From: Candidatus Hydrogenedentota bacterium
GTDB taxonomy: Bacteria > Hydrogenedentota > Hydrogenedentia > Hydrogenedentales > SLHB01
Assembly (NCBI GenBank): GCA_035416745.1
Contig: DAOLNV010000001.1
Coordinates: 161,434-225,433, forward strand
DNA: 64,000 nucleotides
Direction of reading: 5' to 3'
Made by a program: the position numbers and the translations under genes. Under the pieces are notes generated by a model. That model ran no database searches. It saw nothing but the letters and a program-made list of their open reading frames with translations, and was not told the DNA's origin. Shown here piece after piece: positions 7,594 to 15,685 of this stretch. Positions within the stretch are counted from its first letter, which is position 1. The number at the start of each line of letters is the position of its first letter.

Positions 7594-8930
7594 CCCAGAT
7601 ACGCCCCCTGCTTCTTCAACAATCCCTGAAGCGCCGCAACGGAGATGTTTCGCGGAGTGGCGTTTTCCTGGACAGCGAGGGCGGCTGCCGCGCCCGCCGC
7701 GTGCCCCGTCAGCATGCAGGGGGCAATCAGACGCGTATAGTTCAGCATGGTGTTGTCGGCAGCTACGCACCGCCCCGTGGCGAGCAGGTTATCAATGCGC
7801 TTCGGCACGAGGGTTCCGTAGGGTATAGGGCATGCCAGGTCTTTCAGGAATGAGTAGGTTCCCCCGATGCCCACCACGTCAGGACACGGCTTCTGTTCGA
7901 GCGTGTCTTCCAGCCGAAGCTCCTGCGTGCCCACCAGCGTGCGCGAGGCACGCACGCCCAGTTGGGAGGCGACGTCGAGCAGAAAGACGTTTTCGTAGCC
8001 GGGCGTGTCCTGGATCTGCTTGAGCTTGCTCCAGATGGCCTCGCGGGCGTCAAGTTCGCAGGTGGTCAGGGTCTGCACGTCGAGGCAGTCGCCTTGAGGC
8101 CCCTGCATGTTGACCCAGCGCACGCCGGGGACCGGGGTAGCGTCGCCGAGGTTGAGTCCCTCCGGCGCCTTGCCGTCCGGCACGTTGCCCAGACGGTGCA
8201 CGAGGCCGATCCGGTGCACATGAGGGATGCTCTCCGCGCCCGCGGCATCGAACACGTCTCCGTCGCCGGTGGCGTCGATGACCACTTTGGCCCGGACCGC
8301 CATGCAACCGGCTTTGCTTTCGAAAAGCACGCCCGTGATGGCGTCGCCGTCCATGATGGCGTTGGTGACCCAACTGTGGAGGACAATATCGACCCCCTCT
8401 TCGCGGAGCATCTTGGCCAGAATGTACTTGGCGGCTTCGGGGTCTGTCGTGGCGTCGTGCGGACCGTCAGGAGTGTAGTTGATCGCGCCGTATTTGAGAC
8501 TGTTTATGCGGCCGAGGATTTCATCGCCGATGCCCTGGACCATCTTCTTGCGCTTGCCGCCGCCGGGGATGTGTGTGCACAGCACGATGAGTACGAGGCC
8601 GGCGGTCCACAAACCGCCAAAACAGCCGTAGCGTTCGACAAGGGTGACGTTGACCCCGGCTCGCCGTGCGGCGAGCGCCGAAACAACGCCGGCGGTGCCG
8701 CCCCCCACAACCAGCACATCCGTGTCGCGGAACACGGGAATCTCGCGGCGAGGCTGGACCACTTTGCCGTCTTCAAGGAATGCCGCGCCTCCCCGGGCGC
8801 TCGCGGTGATTTTGCCGACAACCATGCTGCCTTCGTGAATGGGTTGGGAAGATGCGCGGCCGAATCCGGCGGCGGCAAGCGATGTAAGCCCCAATGCCCT
8901 GATGAAATCGCGGCGGTTAAGGTGTTTCAT
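7590..8930 (-). CDS. TAT-exported FAD-dependent oxidoreductase
   Basis: FAD-binding oxidoreductase of the FAD_oxidored (PF12831) type, 446 residues, substrate unknown. The start at 8930 has AGGAG 7 bases upstream. The N-terminus carries a twin-arginine signal (NRRDFIRALG at 5-14) with a hydrophobic, alanine-rich stretch, so the folded flavoprotein is likely exported. A Rossmann motif GGGTAG at 76-81 follows VLVV, with an acidic end to the second strand (LVERYG). A later VVIDATGDGDVF segment and the C-terminal LLATGRCVAADN region are typical of the family. The downstream polyferredoxin gene overlaps by 4 bases and is the probable electron partner. Relatives are often misnamed xanthan lyase. 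Confidence 0.87.
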   Translation of the reverse strand: MKHLNRRDFIRALGLTSLAAAGFGRASSQPIHEGSMVVGKITASARGGAAFLEDGKVVQPRREIPVFRDTDVLVVGGGTAGVVSALAARRAGVNVTLVERYGCFGGLWTAGLVLIVLCTHIPGGGKRKKMVQGIGDEILGRINSLKYGAINYTPDGPHDATTDPEAAKYILAKMLREEGVDIVLHSWVTNAIMDGDAITGVLFESKAGCMAVRAKVVIDATGDGDVFDAAGAESIPHVHRIGLVHRLGNVPDGKAPEGLNLGDATPVPGVRWVNMQGPQGDCLDVQTLTTCELDAREAIWSKLKQIQDTPGYENVFLLDVASQLGVRASRTLVGTQELRLEDTLEQKPCPDVVGIGGTYSFLKDLACPIPYGTLVPKRIDNLLATGRCVAADNTMLNYTRLIAPCMLTGHAAGAAAALAVQENATPRNISVAALQGLLKKQGAYLG

Positions 8931-9090
8931 GAAGCAACTCCTATCCTGATGCCCGTGAGACAACCACGATGCCAGAACGGCTGCAAGAATGCCAGAGATG
9001 TCGCGTGACGGGCATAGGCCGGCGCCGCATTCCCGCGAACGGTCTGAAACACTCGGTCAGAGTCCATGCAGCGCGTCTTCAGACCATGTG

Positions 9091-10818
9091 TCAGGCGCAC
9101 GCGGCGCAGCCTGAGAAGAACGCGACACCCGCCCGCCGGATGTTGCGCACGCTGTAACCGCCTTCCTGGACGACCAGCAGCGGCAGGCCGGCCCGGGCGA
9201 GGCGTTTCCCCATCGTACGAAACGCTTCGGCGCGCAATAGCAGGTTTCCCGTCGGATCACCTTTCATGGTGTCGAATCCGAGGCTGATGACGAGGATCTC
9301 CGGCTTTTTCCGGCCGATTTCGTCGAGGGACCTGTCGAAAATCCGCAGGTATGCCTCGTTTTCGATACGCGGCGGGAGCGGGAAATTCCTGTTGAAACCG
9401 AGGCCTTTGCCGGCGCCCGTTTCGTCGGCGAAACCCGTGAAATAGGGGTAGGCGTAGTCGGGGTGGCCATGAATCGAGACGGTAAACACGTCGTCGCGGT
9501 CGTAGAAGATGTCCTGGGTGCCGTTTCCGTGATGGAAATCGATGTCGAGGATGGCCGTCCTGGCCTGTGCGCTGAGATGCTGAGCGGCGATGGCTGCGTT
9601 GTTAAAATAGCAGAACCCGCCAAAGAACCGCCTTCCAGCGTGGTGTCCGGGTGGCCGGCAAACGGCATAGGCGAGGCGTCTGCCCGCGAGGATTTCGCCG
9701 GCGGCGGTGAGTGCGGCGTCGGCGGCGTCGCGGGCGGCAATATACGCGTTGCGGTATAGAGGCGTATCCGCATCCAGACAGTAGTAACCGGCCTGCACGA
9801 GCAATCGTTTGGGTCGCCGTTCCGGGGTGCGCAGAGGGAACGTATCGGGATAGACGGGGCGCCCTTCCTTGATCTTGCCGCACACCTCGCGCAGGTATTC
9901 GAGGAATTCGGCATCGTGTACGGCAGCCAGCGGCGCGCGGCCGTGCGGTTTCAGCGGTACGGCCGCGAATAGCCCCGTCTGATCCAGCGAGTCGCATAGG
10001 GCCTGGACGCGGATCGGATGCTCGAAATAGCCGCGTTCTTTCACGTGATGAATCTCGTGGCGGGGCGGACGCACCATGGCGAAGGCGTCTGAGAGCTTTC
10101 CGGCCTGGACCTCGGCAGGGCGGCCGAGGCTCCTCTGGAGCCGGACCGGCCGGAACCTGACGGGGTCGTCTTGGAAGGAACTCACTACGCGGCGCACATA
10201 CTCGCGGTCCGCGACATGGCCAAAGCGGCGGGTCAGAATCAGTTCGACGGCTTGGCGGGCTTCGCTGCGCGACAAGGGTTCGTGTCGTCCCAGACCGTCG
10301 AACAGAAGGAGCGCGGAACTGGGCGGGCTGCCTACAGGCAGGTGGTACTGGGTGCCGTCGACTACGCGTACGCCGTACCGTTCGTAAAACCGTATGCGTT
10401 GGCGGTTTTCGGTTAACGCTGCGGGGTCTCGCGTGAGTTCGGGTTCATCGGGCTCGACCTCCAGGTAGAGTCCGCGTGCTCCGAGGTTGGAGCAGTATTC
10501 GCGAACGGTCTCGTACAGCGCTCCTCCGATGCCGCGGCTGCGCACTCCCGGCCGGGTGGCCACGAAATCCAGGAACGCGCTCTTGACTTCGGAAAAGTAG
10601 AGGACGAGCGCGAAGGCGTCTACCCGTCCCAGAGCCCCTTCGGCTACCAGGAGGCCCGAGCGGAACCCGTGCTCCGTGGGATGGTGCAGGAGAGACGGCA
10701 GCTTGTCGGCATACTCCGCCAGGCCGGGAAAGGTCTCGCGGAAAATGTGTTGCACCTGCTCGACCCGGTCGTGGGAGAGGAAAAAGGCGTTGCCGTGAAT
10801 GGCCCGGATTCGAAACAT
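9091..10818 (-). CDS. GNAT acetyltransferase fused to a zinc deacetylase (histone deacetylase/acetylpolyamine amidohydrolase type)
   Basis: One 575-residue protein with two opposing chemistries. Residues about 1-165 are a GNAT domain with the acetyl-CoA loop RSRGIGG at 93-99. Residues about 250-575 are a class II/acetylpolyamine amidohydrolase-like deacetylase. The active site looks complete: RPPGHH with H392/H393, zinc ligands D427 and H429 in DIDFHHGNG, D516 in LGFDT, and Y555 in QEGGYS. The start at 10818 has GGAGG 9 bases upstream; the ATG 11 codons earlier has no comparable site. There is no signal peptide, so it acts in the cytoplasm. It lies 102 bases downstream of the sulfatase gene on the same strand. 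Candidate substrates are acetylated polyamines, acetylated lysines or another acetylamine. Confidence 0.9.
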   Translation of the reverse strand: MFRIRAIHGNAFFLSHDRVEQVQHIFRETFPGLAEYADKLPSLLHHPTEHGFRSGLLVAEGALGRVDAFALVLYFSEVKSAFLDFVATRPGVRSRGIGGALYETVREYCSNLGARGLYLEVEPDEPELTRDPAALTENRQRIRFYERYGVRVVDGTQYHLPVGSPPSSALLLFDGLGRHEPLSRSEARQAVELILTRRFGHVADREYVRRVVSSFQDDPVRFRPVRLQRSLGRPAEVQAGKLSDAFAMVRPPRHEIHHVKERGYFEHPIRVQALCDSLDQTGLFAAVPLKPHGRAPLAAVHDAEFLEYLREVCGKIKEGRPVYPDTFPLRTPERRPKRLLVQAGYYCLDADTPLYRNAYIAARDAADAALTAAGEILAGRRLAYAVCRPPGHHAGRRFFGGFCYFNNAAIAAQHLSAQARTAILDIDFHHGNGTQDIFYDRDDVFTVSIHGHPDYAYPYFTGFADETGAGKGLGFNRNFPLPPRIENEAYLRIFDRSLDEIGRKKPEILVISLGFDTMKGDPTGNLLLRAEAFRTMGKRLARAGLPLLVVQEGGYSVRNIRRAGVAFFSGCAACA

Positions 10819-10920
10819 GGGCGAAGGCCTCCGAAATTCGCTCCCGTACACATCCCATGGAGGGAACGATATGCGACATTATAGCGTGCCGCGTTCATGA
10901 GCCGGCACGGGCGCATGCTA

Positions 10921-12390
10921 TTACGCCTCCGGAGGCTTGTACCGGCCGAATCGGAAGGCTTCGAATTCGGGAACGGCGCGTGCGTCCCACATGATCTGCT
11001 CGATGCGCGCCGCGATGTCCGGGTGCTCCCCCGCCACATTCCTGGATTCAGAGAGGTCATTTTCAAGATCGTAGAGTTCCAGGGCGGCGCCGGGGTTCTT
11101 TTGGAGGTCCGTTTTGATGCCCTTCCAGTTGCCCATGCGCACAGCCACCTGGCCGCCGTACCCGGCAAAGTCCCAGAACAGAAACTCGTGTTTGCGTTGC
11201 GCATCCGCATTTCCCGTGATTACCGGCAGAAAACTGATGCCGTCGGTATTCGGGGGAGGTTCGGCGCCGGCGAGTTCAGCGAGCGTGGCGGCGACGTCAT
11301 AATGAGCGGCAACATGGTCCGTCACGGCCCCAGGCGCGATTCTGCCGGGCCACCACGCGATCATGGGCATGCGTATGCCGCCTTCATAGAGCGCCCCCTT
11401 GAGGCCGCGGAGGGGGCCGACGCTGTTGAAAAATTCGTAATCGACCTGCTCGATAAGGTGGGTCGTGCCGTTATCGGACGTGAAGAATACGAGCGTGTTG
11501 CCGTTGATTCCCAGTTCTTCGAGGAGGGCGAAGAGTCTGCCAACCTGTTTGTCCAGGAACGAGATCATGGCGGCGTAACAGGCCCTGGGCGTGGGATGCG
11601 GCTGGTAACTCTCGCCTTTGTACGGAGTTTCCTCCCATTTGCCTTTGTATTGCGTGAGTTCCTCTTCGGGAACCTGCAGTGCGAGGTGCGGGATCACCGT
11701 GGGGTAATAGAGGAAGAACGGTTCGTCCTTGTGGTCGCGCACGAACTGCAGCATCTCGTCCGCGATGCGTTGCGGCGCGTAGTGTTTGCCCGTCGGGCCG
11801 TTGGTATTGCCCTCGAGCGGCTCGCGTTCGGCCTGATTCACGAGGAAACTAGGGTACAGGTTGTGCGCGTGACTCTGGCAGTTGTAACCGTAAAACCGGT
11901 CGAACCCCTGGGTAAGCGGATCGCCGCTCGAACCGGGTGCGCCCAATCCCCATTTGCCAAAGCAGCCGGTCGCGTAGCCCCGGCCCTTGAGCAGTTCCGC
12001 GAAGGTCACCTCGTTCGCGGGAAGGGGCAATTGCCCGGCGAACGAGTCGCCGCGTCCCATCGCATGGTTGTTGCGCACATAAGCATGGCCACCGTGTTTT
12101 CCGGTGAGCAATACGCAGCGCGACGGCGCGCAGACGGCCGAGCCGGCGTAGTACTGCGTGAATCGCATGCCCTGCGCGGCCATGCGGTCGATGTTGGGCG
12201 TCTTGATCTTCTCCTGCCCGTAGCAACCGAGTTCTTTCCAACCGAGATCGTCGGCCATGATGAATACGATGTTGGGCAGAACTCCCGGGGACTCCGCGGA
12301 CCGGGCTGACCGCCCCAGCAGCGAGCCGACCGCACACCCCGCAGCCGTCATTTTGAGAAACTGACGCCGGTTGAGTCCGTTGTCGTACAT
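10921..12390 (-). CDS. TAT-exported sulfatase (arylsulfatase A family)
   Basis: Type I sulfatase of 489 residues that removes sulfate esters, most likely from sulfated glycans. The formylglycine motif C-x-P-S-R is present as CAPSR with C87, followed by CVLLTGKHGG. The metal-binding pair D47/D48 lies in IMADDLG. The N-terminus is a twin-arginine signal (LNRRQFLKMTAAG). Activation needs a formylglycine-generating enzyme, which is not seen in the window. The ATG at 12390 has GGAGG 6 bases upstream. It follows a small basic gene and precedes the GNAT-deacetylase gene on the same strand. The desulfated substrate cannot be inferred from sequence alone. Confidence 0.95.
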   Translation of the reverse strand: MYDNGLNRRQFLKMTAAGCAVGSLLGRSARSAESPGVLPNIVFIMADDLGWKELGCYGQEKIKTPNIDRMAAQGMRFTQYYAGSAVCAPSRCVLLTGKHGGHAYVRNNHAMGRGDSFAGQLPLPANEVTFAELLKGRGYATGCFGKWGLGAPGSSGDPLTQGFDRFYGYNCQSHAHNLYPSFLVNQAEREPLEGNTNGPTGKHYAPQRIADEMLQFVRDHKDEPFFLYYPTVIPHLALQVPEEELTQYKGKWEETPYKGESYQPHPTPRACYAAMISFLDKQVGRLFALLEELGINGNTLVFFTSDNGTTHLIEQVDYEFFNSVGPLRGLKGALYEGGIRMPMIAWWPGRIAPGAVTDHVAAHYDVAATLAELAGAEPPPNTDGISFLPVITGNADAQRKHEFLFWDFAGYGGQVAVRMGNWKGIKTDLQKNPGAALELYDLENDLSESRNVAGEHPDIAARIEQIMWDARAVPEFEAFRFGRYKPPEA

Positions 12391-12431
12391 AATAGCCTCC
12401 TGACAATGGCCTTCCAACTTCTACATGGTGT

Positions 12432-12656
12432 TCAACGCAGTTCGCAGCGCGGCGCGGTTTCCGGCGCTGCCACTCTCTGGACCGCGGATCTCGTGCTCTC
12501 TTCGCCGCTATGCTCGGCAATCTTCGCGATGAGCCCTTCGATGAATCTCTGATCAAAAGACACACCCTTGAACGGCGTCTTATCGGGCACGCCTTTCCTG
12601 GCCTTATCCTTGGGCGCCTTTTTGCCGGGCTGCTTCTTGTTTGACCGTTCAGACAC
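12432..12656 (-). CDS. Small lysine-rich hypothetical protein
   Basis: A 74-residue frame with a GTG start at 12656 and GAGGG 9 bases upstream, ending 41 bases before the sulfatase start. The first 30 residues are rich in lysine and proline and look disordered. The middle (FDQRFIEGLIAKIAEHSG) could form one amphipathic helix. I do not recognise a family. The ribosome binding site and operon-like position support a real gene; the short length and GTG start leave doubt. Confidence 0.45.
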   Translation of the reverse strand: MSERSNKKQPGKKAPKDKARKGVPDKTPFKGVSFDQRFIEGLIAKIAEHSGEESTRSAVQRVAAPETAPRCELR

Positions 12657-12806
12657 GGATCTCGTCCCTCATATCTGACGTTTTAGACCGCGAAACGTGT
12701 TCCGCCAGGGGACACGTCGCGACCGCCCCCTCTATGATGCCGCAGCCGCGGCTATCTTGCCCGAGCGCACCGCCTGGATCAAGCCAGAAATGAAGATGCG
12801 CCCGCC

Positions 12807-13946
12807 TCACTGGGGAACGGTCTCCTCGCGAATCATCATGCCGTTCTTTACGACCACGGAAGTGTTGTCGAGGATGTTGTCCTTGATGATGATGGGTTTG
12901 CGGGCTTCGGTCTGGTCATCGACTTCGATGGCCACATTCTGAAGGACGTTTCCGGTCACCACGATATTGCCGGCAGTGAGTTTAAGGAGGAGAGGCGCGT
13001 CCGGATTGCTCGTGTAGATGCAGTTGCCCGTGACGGTCGTGTCGAAGCCGCGCAGGTCCATGGCATGTGTGCACTTTCCGCCCTCATCGACCATGACGAT
13101 GTTGTCGTTGATGACGTGCCGGTGCGAGTCGGCCCATGTCCGGAAGGCGATATCGATATCGCCGGTTTCGCGCACGTGCACGATGTTTCCGGCCATGATG
13201 ATATTGTTTCCGCGGTCAGAACCAACGGCGACGTGGGTGCGCCCGGTGATTTCGAAGTAATTGCCGCGAATCTCGCCCGGGCCGGTCAGGATTTCGACGA
13301 TGTCGGAGGTGGCGTTGCCGAGCCGGTTGTTGATGACCTTCATGCCGGGACCCTCGAGCATGATGCCCAGCCGTTGCGCATCGAACACCACGCAATTCTC
13401 GACCGTAATGTGGTGGGTGTCTTCGACCGCGCTGGAGTCGCCGGGCCGGTTGCGATAGGCCTTGATGCCGCAGAACTCGAACCGGTCATGCGATATGTTC
13501 GGGTCGCCCTCGGCTTTGGGGTTGCCGTCGCGGTTGGCATCGACGCACACGTCGCGGATGGTCACATGGCCGACGCCTGACCCGATAATCCGGATGACAT
13601 TCGTTTCCTGCTCAGGCGCCTGGATCAGCTTTGTAGCAACCCCTTCTCCCTGGAGCGTCACGTTGCTTCGGCGAATCAGGACGCCGCCCAACTCACCCTC
13701 GACACGCCGTATATCGTAGGTCCCCGCTGCCAGAAAGACAGTGCCGCCCGCTTCCGGCAGCGACTCGATGGCCGCGTTGATCTCCTCCTGGTCCCCCGTG
13801 CCGTCGCAAAGAAACTGGGCCGTTGCACGGACCGCAGGGCAAGCGTCACCTGCCGCGACGATCACCTCAAGGGGCCGCGGCTTCTGCTCTTCTGCTTGAC
13901 CCACGGCCAGGGCCGCGAGTGCCATCACGAACACCGGTGCTCTCAT
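12807..13946 (-). CDS. Secreted right-handed parallel beta-helix protein
   Basis: A 379-residue exported protein with an N-terminal signal peptide (MRAPVFVMALAALAVGQA) and the pectate-lyase-superfamily beginning: GTGDQEEINAAIESLP followed by GGTVFLAAGTYDI. Many short repeats such as NVTLQGEG, HITVENCVVFD, VINNRLGN and VTGNVLQN mark PbH1 beta-helix coils. The fold is typical of polysaccharide lyases and hydrolases, but I cannot identify catalytic residues, so it may bind or cut polysaccharide. The start at 13946 has AAGGG 7 bases upstream and gives an ideal signal peptide; an upstream ATG at 13976 would hide it. It lies on the sulfatase strand but about 150 bases upstream of the small gene. 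Confidence 0.85.
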   Translation of the reverse strand: MRAPVFVMALAALAVGQAEEQKPRPLEVIVAAGDACPAVRATAQFLCDGTGDQEEINAAIESLPEAGGTVFLAAGTYDIRRVEGELGGVLIRRSNVTLQGEGVATKLIQAPEQETNVIRIIGSGVGHVTIRDVCVDANRDGNPKAEGDPNISHDRFEFCGIKAYRNRPGDSSAVEDTHHITVENCVVFDAQRLGIMLEGPGMKVINNRLGNATSDIVEILTGPGEIRGNYFEITGRTHVAVGSDRGNNIIMAGNIVHVRETGDIDIAFRTWADSHRHVINDNIVMVDEGGKCTHAMDLRGFDTTVTGNCIYTSNPDAPLLLKLTAGNIVVTGNVLQNVAIEVDDQTEARKPIIIKDNILDNTSVVVKNGMMIREETVPQ

Positions 13947-14211
13947 GGCGGTGCCCTTTCTCCGTTGGTTGTCCATGCGCGGAGCTAATGTAGGAGGCCG
14001 AAGCCACAGGGTCAAGTTCTTCTTGTATTCGTGCCGTACGAACTGGTGGCGCGAAGGTCCGGATGGCGGAATCCTGGAACCGGGACAGAACCGGCTCGTC
14101 CCCCTTCGCCGGACTCGCTTGGGTCAGTCCCTCAGGACAGTGTCTCCGAGGGAGAAGTGGGATTCTCACGCGGCGGCGGGGCACCTGGTCTGCATGTGTC
14201 GACGCCGCGGA

Positions 14212-15432
14212 TTACCGGGCAGCCATGAGCTTGCGGCTTCGGCGTCCGCTGCGGATGCCGCGCCGTCTGTTCTTGAATGCTCCCTGTTTGTCCGAGCCGA
14301 ACAGCGAGACGACGGGAACGGCGCCTTCCCAATCCTCGCGGGGAAGGTTCTTGCCGAGTGCGGTCTCGATCTCGTTCAGGGCCATGAATTCGTCGGGGCA
14401 GACGAAGGTAATGGCGTCTCCGGAAGCATTGGCGCGGGCGGTCCGGCCGATGCGGTGGATGTAGTCGTCCGAGCTGTTGGGGATGTCGAAATTGACAACA
14501 TGGCTGATGCCCTCGACGTCCAACCCCCGCGCGGCCACGTCCGTCGCGACGAGGATCTTGTAGCGTCCGTTGCGAAACCCTTCGATGGCCTGGTCACGCT
14601 GGCTTTGTGTGCGGCCGCCGTGGATGGCTTTCACTTTGAAGCCGGCCTTTTGAAGGGCTCGTGCGGTACGGTCGGTGCGGTGTTTGGTCCGCAGGAATAC
14701 CAGGGCGGACTCTACGTTGGGTTCGCTCAAGATCTTCGACAAGAGGCCGAGCTTGCGTCCGTGCTCGACGGTATAGATGCCCTGGCGGACGGCGTCCGCG
14801 GGTCTTGCTGGGGCCCCCACTTGGATGCGGGCGGGGTTGCGGAGCATTTCAGCCGCGAGGCGCTCGATGGGTTTGGGGAAAGTGGCCGAGAACATGAGCG
14901 TCTGGCGGTTCTTGGGCAATACGCCAAGGATGCGTTTGATGTCGGGCAGGAACCCCATGTCGAGCATGCGGTCCGCTTCGTCCAGGACGAGGACGGAGAG
15001 GTTGTCGAACCGGGTGTTTCGGCGGCCGAGGTGGTCGATGAGACGGCCCGGCGTAGCCACGATGATGGGGCAGCCCTGGCGCAGCGCTTTGGTCTGGGCA
15101 TCGAAACCGACGCCTCCAAACACGCAGGCGGCGCGCATACCCATGGCTCGTGCCAGCGGCTCGAGCACGGAATGGATCTGCTGGGCCAGTTCGCGGGTGG
15201 GGGTGAGCACAAGCATGCCGGTGCCCGGCGTCTTGCCGATGGCCAGACGCGCCAGGGCGGGCAATACGAACGCCAGCGTCTTGCCGGTGCCTGTCTGGGC
15301 GATGCCGACCAGGTCGCGCCCGTCCCGGGCGATGGGAATGGCCTGGGCTTGAACCGGTGTCGGTTCAGTGATGTGTTGCTCCTTCAGTATGCGAAGGCAG
15401 CGGGGGTCGATGTTCAATTCTTCGAAATTCAC
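14212..15432 (-). CDS. DEAD-box ATP-dependent RNA helicase, RhlE-like
   Basis: Cytoplasmic RNA helicase of 406 residues that remodels structured RNA. All core motifs are visible: Q-motif region with PTPVQ near 24-28, Walker A AQTGTGKT at 45-52, PTRELA, the DEAD box at 151-154, SAT, the ATDVAARGLD motif and HRIGRTARA. The tail is short and basic (RRRGIRSGRRSRK), as in RhlE-type enzymes. The start is GTG at 15432 with AAGGA 9 bases upstream. About 250 bases of non-coding sequence separate it from the upstream helicase gene, so it is probably its own unit. The exact subfamily (RhlE, SrmB or CsdA-like) is uncertain. Confidence 0.95.
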   Translation of the reverse strand: MNFEELNIDPRCLRILKEQHITEPTPVQAQAIPIARDGRDLVGIAQTGTGKTLAFVLPALARLAIGKTPGTGMLVLTPTRELAQQIHSVLEPLARAMGMRAACVFGGVGFDAQTKALRQGCPIIVATPGRLIDHLGRRNTRFDNLSVLVLDEADRMLDMGFLPDIKRILGVLPKNRQTLMFSATFPKPIERLAAEMLRNPARIQVGAPARPADAVRQGIYTVEHGRKLGLLSKILSEPNVESALVFLRTKHRTDRTARALQKAGFKVKAIHGGRTQSQRDQAIEGFRNGRYKILVATDVAARGLDVEGISHVVNFDIPNSSDDYIHRIGRTARANASGDAITFVCPDEFMALNEIETALGKNLPREDWEGAVPVVSLFGSDKQGAFKNRRRGIRSGRRSRKLMAAR

Positions 15433-15685
15433 AGTGATGTTCCTTCTTCCTTGCCGGTCTGCACCGTTTCAAGGAGTATTCTGCTTTATCAGCACCGGCA
15501 AAGTGGGAAGCATCACGCACGTGGGATCCGACTCTGAGGTGAGCATAGTGTAGGAGGGATCGTAAAGGTCAACTGCACCTACTACCATATAAGCAGGCTC
15601 TGATTTGTCGTAAGTATACGCGGTAACCTGCTGAAAAGCAACTATCTATCGTGGGCGTTCTGGGCGTTCGGCAGCGCGCGCGACG

